Part shown: piece after piece, positions 21,603 through 32,000 of the stretch
Layout of the letters: the number at the start of each line of letters is the position of its first letter
Position numbering within the stretch: the first letter of the stretch is position 1
Source: an uncultured Mycobacterium sp.
GTDB lineage: Bacteria; Actinomycetota; Actinomycetes; Mycobacteriales; Mycobacteriaceae
NCBI GenBank assembly: GCA_900078375.1
Contig: FLQS01000040.1
Span: 21,060-57,236, forward strand
DNA length: 36,177 bases
Reading direction: 5' to 3'
Notes under the pieces: model-generated
Told to the model about the DNA's origin: nothing
The model's input: the letters and a program-made list of their open reading frames with translations, nothing else
The model's database searches: none
Translations under genes and position numbers: made by a program

Positions 21603-23226
21603 GATTCGTGCGCTGCTGCGGCCGCGCCTGCCCCGGCTCGTCCTGGCGATCGCGCTCGGCTCGCTGGCGCTGGGCAGCGCGCTGGCCCTGGCCGGGGTAT
21701 CGGCCTGGCTGATCACCCGCGCCTGGCAGATGCCGCCCGTGCTTGACCTGTCGGTGGCCGTCGTGGCCGTGCGGACATTCGGCATCTCCCGTGGTGTGCT
21801 CGGTTACTGCGAGCGACTGGCCTCCCACGACACCGCGCTGCGGGCGGCGGCCAGCGCCCGCAGCGAGATCTACCGCCGCCTCGCCCACGGCCCGGCCGAC
21901 GTCACTGCGCGATTGCACAGCGGTGACCTGCTGACCCGGGTCGGCGCCGATGTCGACACCCTCGCCGACGTCCTGGTCCGAGCCCTGGTTCCGATCGGGG
22001 TGGCCACCGTCCTCGGCGTCGCCGCCACCGCCGTCATCGCCGTCATCTCCCCCGCCGCGGCCGTCATCCTCGCGCTGTGCCTGCTGATCGCGGGCGTGCT
22101 GGCGCCGGTGCTGGCCGCACGGGCGGTGCGCGCCCAGGAGACGGTTGCCCGCCACCTTCAATCCGAGCGCGATATCGCGGCGGTCACCGCTCTCGAGCAC
22201 GCGGCCGAACTACGGGTCGCCGGCCGGCTTCCCGCCGTGATCGCGCACGCCGAACAACGCCAGCGTGACTGGGGGTCAGCGATCGACCGCGCCGCGGCCC
22301 CGGCCGCCGCGGCAGCCGCGGTTCCCACCCTGGCCATCGGGGCCAGCGCCATCGGCGCCGTCGTCGTCGGCATCGGCATCGCCGCCCACACCGCACCCAC
22401 AACACTGGCGGTCCTGATGTTGTTGCCGCTGTCGGCGTTCGAAGCCACCGTCGCACTGCCGGGCGCCGCCGTCGCGTTGACCCGCGCACGCATAGCCGCA
22501 CAACGACTGGCCGAACTGGTTCCCACCGAAGTCACGACGACACCCGTCTCAGTCACCACGCCAGTCCGCACACCGGAGTTGCGCGCCGGCGACGTTCGCG
22601 CCGGCTACCCCGGCAGCCAGCCCGGCCAAGCAGTCACCCTGGCCCTGCAGCCCGGTGCCCGGCTGGCGATCACCGGCCGCAGCGGTGCCGGCAAGACCGC
22701 CCTGCTGATGACCTTGGCCGGCCTGCTCCCACCGGTCAGCGGCAAGGTGACTGTCGATGGTGTCCCGACCGGTTCGCTGAGTGAATCCGAATTACGCAGC
22801 GCCGTATGTTATTTCGCTGAAGATGCCCACTTGTTCAGCACCACCGTCCGGGACAACCTGTTGGTGGCACGCGGCGACTGCGGCGACGAGGAGCTCACGC
22901 ACACCCTGGCCACGGTGGGCTTGGGCGACTGGCTGGGCAGCCTGCCGGACGGGCTGAGCACCGTGCTGGCCGGTGGCGCCGCCGCCGTGTCAGCGGGGCA
23001 ACGACGGCGGCTGTTGCTGGCGCGGGTGTTGCTATGTCCCGCACCGATCGTGCTGCTCGACGAGCCGACCGAGCACCTCGATGCCGCCGACGGGCAGCGC
23101 ATGCTGCGTGCCGTCCTCGACGATCGGCACGGGCTGCTGTCGCCGGAGCGAACGGTGGTGGTCGCCACCCATCAACTTGGCAACGACATCGCCTGTCCGC
23201 GACTATCGATCGGCAACGACGGGTAA
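21589..23226 (+). CDS. cydC: ABC exporter CydC, partner of CydD
   Basis: A 545-residue second half of the CydDC exporter. The membrane domain begins at ALALAGVSAWLITRAWQMPPV, a CydC hallmark. The ATPase domain has Walker A GRSGAGKT at 363-370, a degenerate signature VSAGQ at 467-471 in place of LSGGQ, and Walker B IVLLLDEP at about 487-494. The changed signature suggests unequal ATP sites in the heterodimer. The ATG at 21589 overlaps the end of cydD by 14 bases, the expected coupled arrangement; the open frame extends further upstream in the wrong frame of cydD. Confidence 0.95.
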   Translation: MPPSEIRALLRPRLPRLVLAIALGSLALGSALALAGVSAWLITRAWQMPPVLDLSVAVVAVRTFGISRGVLGYCERLASHDTALRAAASARSEIYRRLAHGPADVTARLHSGDLLTRVGADVDTLADVLVRALVPIGVATVLGVAATAVIAVISPAAAVILALCLLIAGVLAPVLAARAVRAQETVARHLQSERDIAAVTALEHAAELRVAGRLPAVIAHAEQRQRDWGSAIDRAAAPAAAAAAVPTLAIGASAIGAVVVGIGIAAHTAPTTLAVLMLLPLSAFEATVALPGAAVALTRARIAAQRLAELVPTEVTTTPVSVTTPVRTPELRAGDVRAGYPGSQPGQAVTLALQPGARLAITGRSGAGKTALLMTLAGLLPPVSGKVTVDGVPTGSLSESELRSAVCYFAEDAHLFSTTVRDNLLVARGDCGDEELTHTLATVGLGDWLGSLPDGLSTVLAGGAAAVSAGQRRRLLLARVLLCPAPIVLLDEPTEHLDAADGQRMLRAVLDDRHGLLSPERTVVVATHQLGNDIACPRLSIGNDG

Positions 23227-23236
23227 CGTAGCGCCC

Positions 23237-23782
23237 ATGACTGAGCCCCCAGAGCAGGCACCTCAGCAACCCACGCCACCACCGCCCCCGCAGGGCTATC
23301 CCAATCCGTATGCCGCAGGGCCCTATCAGGGCGGCCCCTATCCGGGTGGCTATCCGCCTGCCCCGCCGCAGCCGTATGCGGGCTACGCGCCCCCGCCCGC
23401 CGCCCCCCGCAACGGGCTGGGCGTCGCCGCACTGGTCATCGCGATCGTGGCACTGCTGTCGTCGTTCTCGGTGGTCGGCGGCATCGTTCTCGGCATCGTC
23501 GCGGTCATCATCGGCTTCGCCGGCCGCAGCCGCGCCAAGCGCGGTGAAGCCAACAACGGCGGCGTCGCGCTCGCCGGAATCATCCTCGGGTTCCTCTCGA
23601 TCATCATCGGCCTGGCCTTCATTGCGCTATGGGTCGGCGTGTTCAAGGAAGTCGGCGCCACCGACTACATCGACTGCCTGCAGAAGGCCGGCCAGGATCA
23701 GTCTGCGGTCCAGCAGTGCGCCGATGAATTCAAGCAATCCGTGGAGAACAAGTTCAGCGTCACGCTGACGCCGACACCCTAG
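23237..23782 (+). CDS. Proline-rich DUF4190-type membrane protein
   Basis: A 181-residue protein. Residues 1-60 are very rich in Pro, Gly and Tyr (PPPPPQGYPNPYAAGPY-like repeats). Two membrane segments of the DUF4190 type follow (about 64-92 and 108-136), separated by the basic loop GRSRAKRGEANNGG. A short extracytoplasmic C-terminus has two cysteines (YIDCLQKAG and VQQCADEF) that could bond. Function unknown; related proteins are common in actinobacterial envelopes. It starts 10 bases after cydC and may be co-transcribed. Its last 23 bases overlap the convergent DUF2156 gene. Confidence 0.8.
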   Translation: MTEPPEQAPQQPTPPPPPQGYPNPYAAGPYQGGPYPGGYPPAPPQPYAGYAPPPAAPRNGLGVAALVIAIVALLSSFSVVGGIVLGIVAVIIGFAGRSRAKRGEANNGGVALAGIILGFLSIIIGLAFIALWVGVFKEVGATDYIDCLQKAGQDQSAVQQCADEFKQSVENKFSVTLTPTP

Positions 23783-25211
23783 CGGGCAGCTGCCGTCGCC
23801 GCGGCAGGAACTCCAGCGACAACAACACCACCAGCAGCGGCAGCACCTGACTCAGGGGCAGCAGCACGTACCTGCGATCGCCGAGCGCATGAAACTTGCG
23901 CAAGTAGCGGTACAACGACTCCAGCGCGATCAGCGAGTCGCCGAGATGGATCGCCGCGTAGAAGAAGTTGCGCAGCGGCCCGCGGTCGTTGTCGTTGAAT
24001 ATCTCCGGAAACGCCGCGAATGCCAGTGAGAGACGCTGTGCGCCAAGATCTTTCATCGCATCGATCATGTCGACCGACAACCGCTCGTCGGTGCCGTTGG
24101 GCGCGCCGCGGCGCCGCCACGGAATGTCGAGGGTGACATCGCTGCCGCCACCGGCCACTGCGTAGCGGTGGAATCCCTGCACCCGGCCGGCGCTGTCGCG
24201 CGCAACGATCAGCAAGATGCCGGGATAGTGACCGGTGAGTGCGCCGTCCAGGATCATCGAGAAGCCACGCTCGGTGCGCGCGCCCTTCGGCGAGGACAGC
24301 AGCACATCGGTCAGCTCGGCCAGCTGGTCGTCGTCCAGCTCTTGTTCGGCGACGACCTCCGTGGTGATGCCGAAGTTGTGGGTGCGCTGCACTGCCTGGC
24401 GCAGATTGCGAAACCGGCGGCCGACCATGTCGAACAGCGGTACGTCGATCACGACATCCCGGCCGATCGGTACCGGTCGCAGCGTCTGGCCGATCACCGC
24501 CGGATCGCGCCACAACCCGAGCCTGCGCTCACTGCAGCCTAGGACCACCACCCGCCAGCCGCGGGTATGGCACATCCCGGCGAAGTCGGCGATCAGCTCG
24601 AGGAAGCGGTCTTCGTCACCGATCGGGTCGCCACTGACGACGGCGTAGCCCAGCCGGGTGCGATAGGCGATCGCCGCGGTTCCGTCGGCGCTGAAGAAAT
24701 GGCTCTTCAGGACCTGCATCGCGAACGGCGCCACCGGGTCGCCGCTGGTCGCCTTCACCAGTGCCCATACCCGCGGCAACTGCGCCGGCTCCGGTCGCGC
24801 CGTCGTCGGCCACATCAGCGCCAGCCCCGACGACGCGATCAGCACATCGCCCGTGATGTCGAAGCCGAGCAGGTGGGCGGCGAATCCGGCGACGAGCGCC
24901 GCGGCGGCCGCGATCGCGTGCGCGGCGGTGACCGGGCGGCCCAGGAAAATGCCCCGCGCGATCAACGCGACAGCGGCCAAGATGGTCAATGACCAGGCCA
25001 GACGGCCGTCGTGATGCCAGTTGGCGTGATGATGGGTGCGGACCACAAGCACGGCGAGCCAACTGATCGCGATGAACAATGCCAGCGCGCCCACCCAGCG
25101 AGCAGCCAGGGTGTCGACATGCACGACAACCCGTTCCCTGGCGCGAAGGCGCAGCGCCTCTTGGACCGGCGGTTCGGTCACCTTAGAAACGATACGCCCG
25201 CTATCAGGCAT
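23760..25211 (-). CDS. DUF2156 membrane protein (Rv1619-like, phosphatidylglycerol lysyltransferase C-domain type)
   Basis: A 483-residue protein. An N-terminal membrane part (about residues 35-140, three to five helices) is followed by a cytoplasmic DUF2156 domain (about 150-450) related to the GNAT-fold catalytic domain of lysyl-phosphatidylglycerol synthases; recognisable stretches are AYRTRLGYAVVSGDPIG, RNLRQAVQRTHNFGI and the late EIFNDNDRGPLRNFFYAA. A hydrophobic tail (LLPLSQVLPLLVVLLSLEFL) follows. It corresponds in position and length to Rv1619, whose substrate is unknown to me. The ATG overlaps the tesB stop by eight bases; the 3' end overlaps the DUF4190 gene by 23 bases. Confidence 0.88.
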   Translation of the reverse strand: MPDSGRIVSKVTEPPVQEALRLRARERVVVHVDTLAARWVGALALFIAISWLAVLVVRTHHHANWHHDGRLAWSLTILAAVALIARGIFLGRPVTAAHAIAAAAALVAGFAAHLLGFDITGDVLIASSGLALMWPTTARPEPAQLPRVWALVKATSGDPVAPFAMQVLKSHFFSADGTAAIAYRTRLGYAVVSGDPIGDEDRFLELIADFAGMCHTRGWRVVVLGCSERRLGLWRDPAVIGQTLRPVPIGRDVVIDVPLFDMVGRRFRNLRQAVQRTHNFGITTEVVAEQELDDDQLAELTDVLLSSPKGARTERGFSMILDGALTGHYPGILLIVARDSAGRVQGFHRYAVAGGGSDVTLDIPWRRRGAPNGTDERLSVDMIDAMKDLGAQRLSLAFAAFPEIFNDNDRGPLRNFFYAAIHLGDSLIALESLYRYLRKFHALGDRRYVLLPLSQVLPLLVVLLSLEFLPRRRQLPARVSASA

Positions 25212-26070
25212 TTCCCGGGAAGTGCTTCACGATTCCTTCCTGGACGACGGTGGCCACGACGTCCCCTGCCGGGCTGAAAAAGTGGCCCGTGCCCAAGCCC
25301 CGTGACTCTGCGGCGACCGGCGAATTCGTCGAATACAAGACCCAGTCCGAGAAGTCGACCTGCCGGTGAAACCACACCGAGTGATTCACGGTCACGGCGA
25401 AGATGCGGTCCCAGCCCCAGGACAGGCCATGGGTGGTGATGATCGAATCCAGGACCGTGGTGTCCGACGCGTAGATCATCGCAGCGGTGTTCAGCGTCGG
25501 GTCGTCGGGCATCACCCCGTCGGCCTTGAGCCACACCTGGTTGGCCGTGAGCATGCCGCCCTTTTCCCGCATGATCCAGGACGGGTCGTTGGTGTAGCGC
25601 CACTCGATCGGACGAAGCGCCTCGACGAATCCTGGCACCACCTTCTCGTATCCGACCAGCAGCTCGTCAATCGTGGGCAAGGTCTCCGGCGCCGGCAGAT
25701 CGGGCATCGGGGTGTTGTGCTCGAGTCCGCTGCCCGCCGACAGGTAGGACACCAGCGCGGTAGCCAGCAGCGTGCCGTTCTGCATTGCGTCGACGCGCCG
25801 GTTGGCAAAGCGCCGCTCGTCGCGCAGCCGCACCACGTGGTACTCGATATCGGCGGTCGGGTCGCCGCCGGCGATGAAATGCACCGACAGTGCGCTGGGC
25901 GCGATCTTGTGGGCCACCGTGCGGCTGGCCGCGACGAACGACTGCGCCATCAGCTGCCCGCCGAATGTGCGGGGCGGATTCTTGCGGGGGTGGGCGCCGG
26001 CGAACACGTCGTCGCCAACTGGGGAGAGATCGAGAATGGCCAGCAGGTCGTCGAGGTCTGACGTGGCCAA
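25204..26070 (-). CDS. tesB: Acyl-CoA thioesterase II
   Basis: A 288-residue double hot-dog enzyme that hydrolyses acyl-CoA to free fatty acid and CoA. The first half holds RTFGGQLMAQSFVAASRTV and the second half MIYASDTTVLDSIITTHG and VNHSVWFHR, standard TesB landmarks; TesB members use an Asp-Thr/Ser-Gln triad, consistent with Asp in the YASD segment. The start is TTG at 26070, preceded by GGGAGA at good spacing. It lies 10 bp after pyk and overlaps the DUF2156 gene, forming pyk-tesB-DUF2156 as in M. tuberculosis (Rv1617-Rv1619). Confidence 0.94.
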   Translation of the reverse strand: MATSDLDDLLAILDLSPVGDDVFAGAHPRKNPPRTFGGQLMAQSFVAASRTVAHKIAPSALSVHFIAGGDPTADIEYHVVRLRDERRFANRRVDAMQNGTLLATALVSYLSAGSGLEHNTPMPDLPAPETLPTIDELLVGYEKVVPGFVEALRPIEWRYTNDPSWIMREKGGMLTANQVWLKADGVMPDDPTLNTAAMIYASDTTVLDSIITTHGLSWGWDRIFAVTVNHSVWFHRQVDFSDWVLYSTNSPVAAESRGLGTGHFFSPAGDVVATVVQEGIVKHFPGNA

Positions 26071-26080
26071 AAGTGTCTCC

Positions 26081-27499
26081 CTAGTGGTCGTCCTCCCCGA
26101 TCCGGTGCACGTGGATCAGGTTGGTCGAGCCTACTGTGCCCGGAGGAGCACCAGCGACGATGATGACCATGTCGCCCCGCTTGTAGCGGCCAAGCTCCAG
26201 CAGGGACTTGTCGACCTGGCGAATCATGTCATCGGTGGCCGTCATGTGATCGACGATGAAGGTCTCGGTGCCCCAGGTCAGCGCCAGCTGGCTACGCACC
26301 TCGGGCAGCGCGGTGAACGCCAGCAACGGCAGGTGGGTGTGGAGCCTGGCCAGCCGCTTGACCGTGTCCCCGGACTGGGTAAACGCAACCAGTGCCTTGG
26401 CGTCCAGCCGCTCCCCGATATCGCGGGCGGCATAGGAGATCACACCGCGCTTTGTTCGCGGCACATGGGTGAGCGGCGGCGCCGCGATCGAGTTGTCCTC
26501 GACTGCCTGGATGATGCGGGCCATCGTGCGCACCGCCTCCATCGGGTATTTGCCGACCGACGTCTCGCCGGACAGCATCACCGCGTCGGCGCCGTCGAGC
26601 ACCGCGTTGGCGACGTCGGACGCCTCGGCCCGTGTGGGCCGGGAGTTCTCGATCATCGACTCGAGCATCTGGGTGGCCACGATCACCGGTTTGGCGTTCT
26701 CCCGGGCCATCTGGATGGCCCGCTTCTGTACCAGCGGGACCTCTTCGAGCGGCAGCTCGACGCCCAGGTCACCGCGGGCGACCATGACGGCGTCGAAGGC
26801 CAGCACGATGGCCTCGAGATTGTCGATCGCTTCGGGTTTCTCCAGCTTCGCAATAACCGGGACGCGCCGGCCGACCCGGTCCATCACCTCGTGCACCAAT
26901 TCGACGTCGGTTGGCGACCGCACGAACGACAGCGCCACCAGGTCCACCCCGAGGCGCAGCGCGAACTCCAGGTCGTTGATGTCTTTTTCGGACAGTGCGG
27001 GGGCCGAGACGTTCATACCGGGCAGCGACATGCCCTTGTTGTTGCTGACTTTGCCGCCCTCGGTGACCATGCAGACCACGTCGTCGCCGTCGATGTGCTC
27101 GACGACGAGTCCGACGTTGCCGTCATCGACCAGCACCCGGTCACCCGGGCTGGCGTCCTGGGCAAGCCTCTTGTAGGTGGTCGACACGCGGTCGTGGTTG
27201 CCTTCGCAGTCCTCGACGGTGATTCGCACGGTCTCGCCATTGGCCCAGTAGGTCGGGCCGTCCGCGAACCGTCCGAGCCGGATCTTGGGCCCCTGCAGGT
27301 CCGCGAGGATGCCGACGGCATGGCCGGTCACATCGGAGGCCTTGCGAACGCGCTTGTAGGCGGTCTCGTGGTCGGCGTAGTCGCCGTGGCTGAAGTTCAG
27401 GCGGGCGACGTCCATGCCGGCTTCGACCAGAGCCCTGACCGACTCATCGGTGCTGGTTGCGGGGCCGAGGGTACAGACAATCTTGCCGCGTCTAGTCAC
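26081..27499 (-). CDS. pyk: Pyruvate kinase
   Basis: A 472-residue glycolytic enzyme that makes pyruvate and ATP from phosphoenolpyruvate and ADP. The N-terminus KIVCTLGPATSTDESVRALV with ARLNFSHGD is diagnostic. The catalytic lysine is Lys218 in VIAKLEKPEAI, and ARGDLGVELP at 241-250 binds the metal and substrate. The B domain lies at about 70-165 and the allosteric C domain from about 345. The start is GTG at 27499 with GAGGCG upstream. It is the first gene of the pyk-tesB-DUF2156 unit, 68 bp downstream of gltD. Confidence 0.97.
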   Translation of the reverse strand: MTRRGKIVCTLGPATSTDESVRALVEAGMDVARLNFSHGDYADHETAYKRVRKASDVTGHAVGILADLQGPKIRLGRFADGPTYWANGETVRITVEDCEGNHDRVSTTYKRLAQDASPGDRVLVDDGNVGLVVEHIDGDDVVCMVTEGGKVSNNKGMSLPGMNVSAPALSEKDINDLEFALRLGVDLVALSFVRSPTDVELVHEVMDRVGRRVPVIAKLEKPEAIDNLEAIVLAFDAVMVARGDLGVELPLEEVPLVQKRAIQMARENAKPVIVATQMLESMIENSRPTRAEASDVANAVLDGADAVMLSGETSVGKYPMEAVRTMARIIQAVEDNSIAAPPLTHVPRTKRGVISYAARDIGERLDAKALVAFTQSGDTVKRLARLHTHLPLLAFTALPEVRSQLALTWGTETFIVDHMTATDDMIRQVDKSLLELGRYKRGDMVIIVAGAPPGTVGSTNLIHVHRIGEDDH

Positions 27500-27567
27500 A
27501 ACGCCTCAGCATAGTCGCGGTTCACGGGCATCTCGACCGATACAGATAGCAGTGCAGCGGCGTTCAC

Positions 27568-29067
27568 TCAGACGACAGCCAACGGCAATTGGTGCGGCCG
27601 TACCGGCTCCGGGAGATCGGACTCCCCCATCAGATACGCATCCACCGCATGGGCGGCCGCGCGGCCCTCAGCGATCGCCCAGACGACCAGCGACGCACCG
27701 CGGTGGGCGTCGCCGCAGACGAACACGCCCGGTGCGTCGGTCTGCCAATTCGAGCCGCAGCTGATGCTCCCGCGCGGGCTCAGCGTGATACCGAGGTCGT
27801 CGAGCAGCGTCATGTGTTCGACACCCTCGAACCCGATGGCCAGCAACGCCAGATCGCAAGGGATCTCCAGAGATTCACCGACCGGAGTGATGACCCGTCG
27901 GCCGTCGACACGTTCGACCTTCACCTCGGCGATCTGCATGGCACGCAGGTTGCCGTCGTGGTCACCGACAAAGCGTTGCACGGCCACCTGGTAATGGACG
28001 GTGCCACCCTCGGCGTGCGCGGGCGAGCTGCGCAGCACCAATGGCCAAGTGGGCCACGGGGACAGCTCGTCGTCGCGGACGTCAGGGGGCTGCGGGTTGT
28101 AGTCCAGCTGGGTCACCGATGCCGCACCCTGGCGGTGTGCGGTACCAAGGCAGTCGGCGCCGGTGTCGCCGCCGCCGATGATCACCACATGCTTGCCCTT
28201 GGCTGAGATATCGGACGGCCCGTCGCCCTCGCACTCCCGGTTGGCCGGGACCAGGTGCTCCATTGCGAGGTGAACACCCTTGAGGTGGCGCCCCTCGACC
28301 TCGTTGTCGCGGCCCCGCAGCGCACCAACCGCCAGCACGACGGCGTCGAACCGGTTGCGCAACTCATCTACCGACAGGTCGACACCGACCTCACATTCGG
28401 TGACGAAACGTGTTCCCTCGGCTCGCATCTGGGACAGCCGTTGGTTGAGGGTGGCCTTCTCCAGCTTGTATTCGGGTATCCCGTAGCGCAGCAGACCGCC
28501 CAGCCGGTCGTCACGTTCGTATACCGTGACGTGGTGCCCGGCGCGGGTCAGCTGCTGTGCCGCAGCAAGTCCCGCCGGTCCCGAGCCGACGACGGCGACG
28601 TTCTTACCGGTGCCGATGGCGGCCGGCTGCGCCTCGACGATGCCAAGGCGCCAGGCCTGGTCGACGATCGTGTTCTCGATGCGCTTGATCGTCACGCTGC
28701 CGCCGGTCTGTTCCTCCCCGATGGACAGCACGCAGGCCGCCTCACACGGCGCGGGGCACAGCCGGCCGGTGAATTCGGGGAAGTTGTTGGTGGCATGCAG
28801 GCGTTCGCTGGCGGCATCCCAGCGTCCGCGGCGGACCAGGTCGTTCCATTCCGGGATCAGGTTGCCCAGCGGGCAGCCGACAGTTCCGGAGTGGCAGAAC
28901 GGGATTCCGCAGTCCATACAGCGACGCGCCTGCTGAGAAACCTCGGCGGCACGGTCCGTGGCGCCTTGACGCTCGTACACCTCGCGCCAGTCGCCGACCC
29001 GCTCATCGACGGTCCGCTTGGCGGCCTCGATTTTGGGAACCTTCAGAAATCCGGTGGGATCAGCCAC
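27568..29067 (-). CDS. gltD: Glutamate synthase (NADPH) small subunit
   Basis: A 499-residue flavoprotein that passes electrons from NADPH through FAD and iron-sulfur clusters to GltB. The N-terminal cluster region has Cys50, Cys53, Cys58 and Cys65, then Cys104, Cys108 and Cys112. The FAD-binding GSGPAG is at 161-166 and a second dinucleotide motif VIIGGGDTGADC lies in the middle. The start is GTG at 29067, giving the family N-terminus ADPTGFLKV; it overlaps gltB by eight bases, so the two are translated together. The open frame extends 62 codons upstream only as antisense-like sequence inside gltB. Confidence 0.96.
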   Translation of the reverse strand: MADPTGFLKVPKIEAAKRTVDERVGDWREVYERQGATDRAAEVSQQARRCMDCGIPFCHSGTVGCPLGNLIPEWNDLVRRGRWDAASERLHATNNFPEFTGRLCPAPCEAACVLSIGEEQTGGSVTIKRIENTIVDQAWRLGIVEAQPAAIGTGKNVAVVGSGPAGLAAAQQLTRAGHHVTVYERDDRLGGLLRYGIPEYKLEKATLNQRLSQMRAEGTRFVTECEVGVDLSVDELRNRFDAVVLAVGALRGRDNEVEGRHLKGVHLAMEHLVPANRECEGDGPSDISAKGKHVVIIGGGDTGADCLGTAHRQGAASVTQLDYNPQPPDVRDDELSPWPTWPLVLRSSPAHAEGGTVHYQVAVQRFVGDHDGNLRAMQIAEVKVERVDGRRVITPVGESLEIPCDLALLAIGFEGVEHMTLLDDLGITLSPRGSISCGSNWQTDAPGVFVCGDAHRGASLVVWAIAEGRAAAHAVDAYLMGESDLPEPVRPHQLPLAVV

Positions 29068-32000
29068 GAGTTGCCTCCATGATCGCGGTGTCCACGTCAC
29101 GCCCCTCGGCCTTGGCCATCCTGGTGGCCTCGAGCACCCGCTGGTAGTCGGTGGGCATGATCTTGGTGAATTGTGCGCTGCGCCTTGGCCAGTCCGAGAG
29201 CACCGATTTGGCCAGCGTACTGCCGGTGTGATGGACGTGGCGGGCCACGACATCGTGTAGCCATTCCAGGTCGACGGGATCCAGGCTTTGTAGCTCGACC
29301 ATCGCGGTGTTGACCTTGGCCGGATTCAGGCCGAGCACGTAGGCGATCCCACCGGACATCCCGGCCGCCATATTGCGTCCGGTGCGGCCCAGTACGACGA
29401 CGCGCCCGCCGGTCATGTACTCGCAGGCGTGGTCACCGACGCCTTCGGTCACCGCCAGCGCGCCGGAGTTGCGGGCGGCGAACCGCTCCCCGGCCCGGCC
29501 ACGCAGGTACACCTCCCCCGAGGTGGCCCCGTACAGCAGGGTGTTGCCGGCGATCACGTTGTCCTCCGGCAGGAACAGGACGTCCTCGGGTGGCCGGACG
29601 ATCACCCGGCCGCCGGAAAGACCCTTGCCCACATAGTCGTTCGCGTCGCCGATGAGGTCCAGGGTGATGCCAGGCGGCAGGAACGCGCCGATGGACTGGC
29701 CTGCCGACCCGGTCAGTGTGATGTGGATGGTGTCCTCGGGCAGGCCCGCGGCCCCGTAGCGGCGGGTGACCTCCGAGCCCAGCAGTGTGCCGACGGTCCG
29801 GTTCACGTTGCGCACCGGCAATTCCAGCCGCACCGGATGGGCATCCTCGAGTGCACCCTCGGCCAATGCGATCAGCGTCTGGTCAAGTGCGTGCTCGAGG
29901 CCGTGGTCCTGGTCCCGCAGGCGACGGCGCTGGGGCAGCGGGCCGCCATGGGCGTCGGTGGGGACGGCGAAGATCGGGCTGAGGTCCAGTCCGCGTGTCT
30001 TCCAGTGCGCCACACCGTCTTCGGTGTCGAGCACCTCGGCGTGGCCGACGGCCTCGTCGATACTGCGGAAGCCCAGCTCGGCCAGCATCGTGCGGACGTC
30101 TTCGGCGATGAACCGGAAGAAGTTCTCGACGAATTCCGGCTTGCCGTTGAAGCGCGCTCGCAGTTCCGGATTTTGGGTGGCCACCCCTACCGGGCAGGTG
30201 TCGAGGTGGCAGACGCGCATCATGATGCAGCCCGCCACGATCAGCGGGGCGGTGGAAAAGCCGAACTCCTCGGCGCCGAGCAACGCGGCGACCATCACGT
30301 CACGGGCGGTGCGCAACCCGCCGTCACACTGGACGGTGATGCGGTCACGAAGGCCGTTGAGCACCAACGTCTGCTGCGTGTCGGCCAGGCCGATCTCCCA
30401 TGGCGCACCGGCGTGCTTGAGACTGGTCAGCGGCGCCGCGCCGGTACCGCCGTCGTATCCGGAGATCAGCACGACGTCGGCGTGGGCCTTGGACACCCCG
30501 GCCGCCACTGTGCCGACCCCGACCGAGCTGACCAGCTTGACGTGAATCCTGGCCTCGGAGTTGGCGTTCTTGAGGTCGTGGATCAGCTGGGCGAGATCCT
30601 CGATGGAGTAGATGTCGTGGTGCGGCGGCGGCGAGATCAGGCCGACACCGGGTGTGGAGTGCCGGGTCTTGGCGATGTTGGGATACACCTTGAACCCGGG
30701 CAGTTGCCCGCCTTCGCCGGGCTTGGCGCCTTGGGCCATCTTGATCTGGATGTCGGTCGCGTTGACCAGGTAGTCGCTGGTGACGCCGAACCGCCCTGAT
30801 GCCACCTGTTTGACGGCGCTGCGCCTGCGCGGGTCGTAGAGCCGGTCTTCGTCTTCGCCGCCCTCTCCGCTGTTCGAGCGCCCGCCGATGTTGTTCATGG
30901 CGATCGCCATGGTCTCGTGGGCCTCTTGCGATATGGAGCCGTAGCTCATGGCCCCGGTGTTGAACCGTGCGCAGATGGCATCGACGGACTCGACTTCGTG
31001 CAGCGGGATCGGCGGGCGCAGACCGTTCTTGAAGGCGAACAGTCCACGCAGCGTCCCGCCCTCGCGGGACAGGCGGTTGACCTCTTCGGAGTATTTGGCG
31101 AACACCTCGTTGCGTCCGGTTCGGGTCGAATGCTGAAGCAGGAAGACGGTTTCCGGGGTGAACAGGTGCAGCTCACCCTCGCGGCGGAACTGATATTCAC
31201 CGCCGACCTCCAGCCTGCGGTGCACCCGCTCGGTGGGGTTCTCCGGATAGGCGCGCCGATGCCGCTGCTTGACTTCCTCGGCCAGCACGTCGAGCCCGAC
31301 GCCGCCGAGCTGGCTGACGGTGCCCGTCAGATACTCGTCCACCACATCCTTGCTGAGCCCGATGGCCTCGAATGCCTGTGCGGCCGTGTAGGAGCCGACG
31401 GTGGAGATGCCCATCTTGCTCATCACCTTCATGACGCCCTTGCCGAGCGCCTTGAGGAAGTTGCGTACCGCCGTGGCTGCGTCGATTCCGGTGAGCTCAC
31501 CTTCGCGGATGAGGTCCTCGATCGATTCGAAGGCCAGATAGGGGTTGACCGCGGCCGCCCCGTATCCGATCAGCAGGGCGATGTGGTGGACCTCGCGGGC
31601 GTCGCCGCTCTCCACGACCAGCGCCACCATCGTGCGCTTTTTGGTGCGCACCAGATGGTGATGCACCGCCGCGACGGCCAGCAACGACGGGATCGGCGCC
31701 CTGGTGTGATCGGAGTCGCGATCGGAGATCACCAGTGTGCGTGCGCCTTTCGCGATCGCCTCACTTGCCCGGTGGCGCAGGTCCTCGATGGCGTCGGCCA
31801 GCCCTTCCCCACCGCGTTCGACCTCGTAGAGCGACCGCAGCACGGCGGTCTTCAGGCCGGACTGTTCGCCGTCGTCGTTGATGTGGACGATGCGGTTCAG
31901 CTCGTCGTTGTCCAGAACCGGCCAGTGCAACAGGATCTGGCGGCAGGAAGCCGCGGTGGGTTCCAGCAGGTTCTGCTCGGGGCCCATGACGCGGGCCATC

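Noticed and set aside
29068..29253. Longer start for gltD
   Set aside because: The extra codons lie within gltB and the encoded residues do not fit the family; the GTG at 29067 gives the expected N-terminus.
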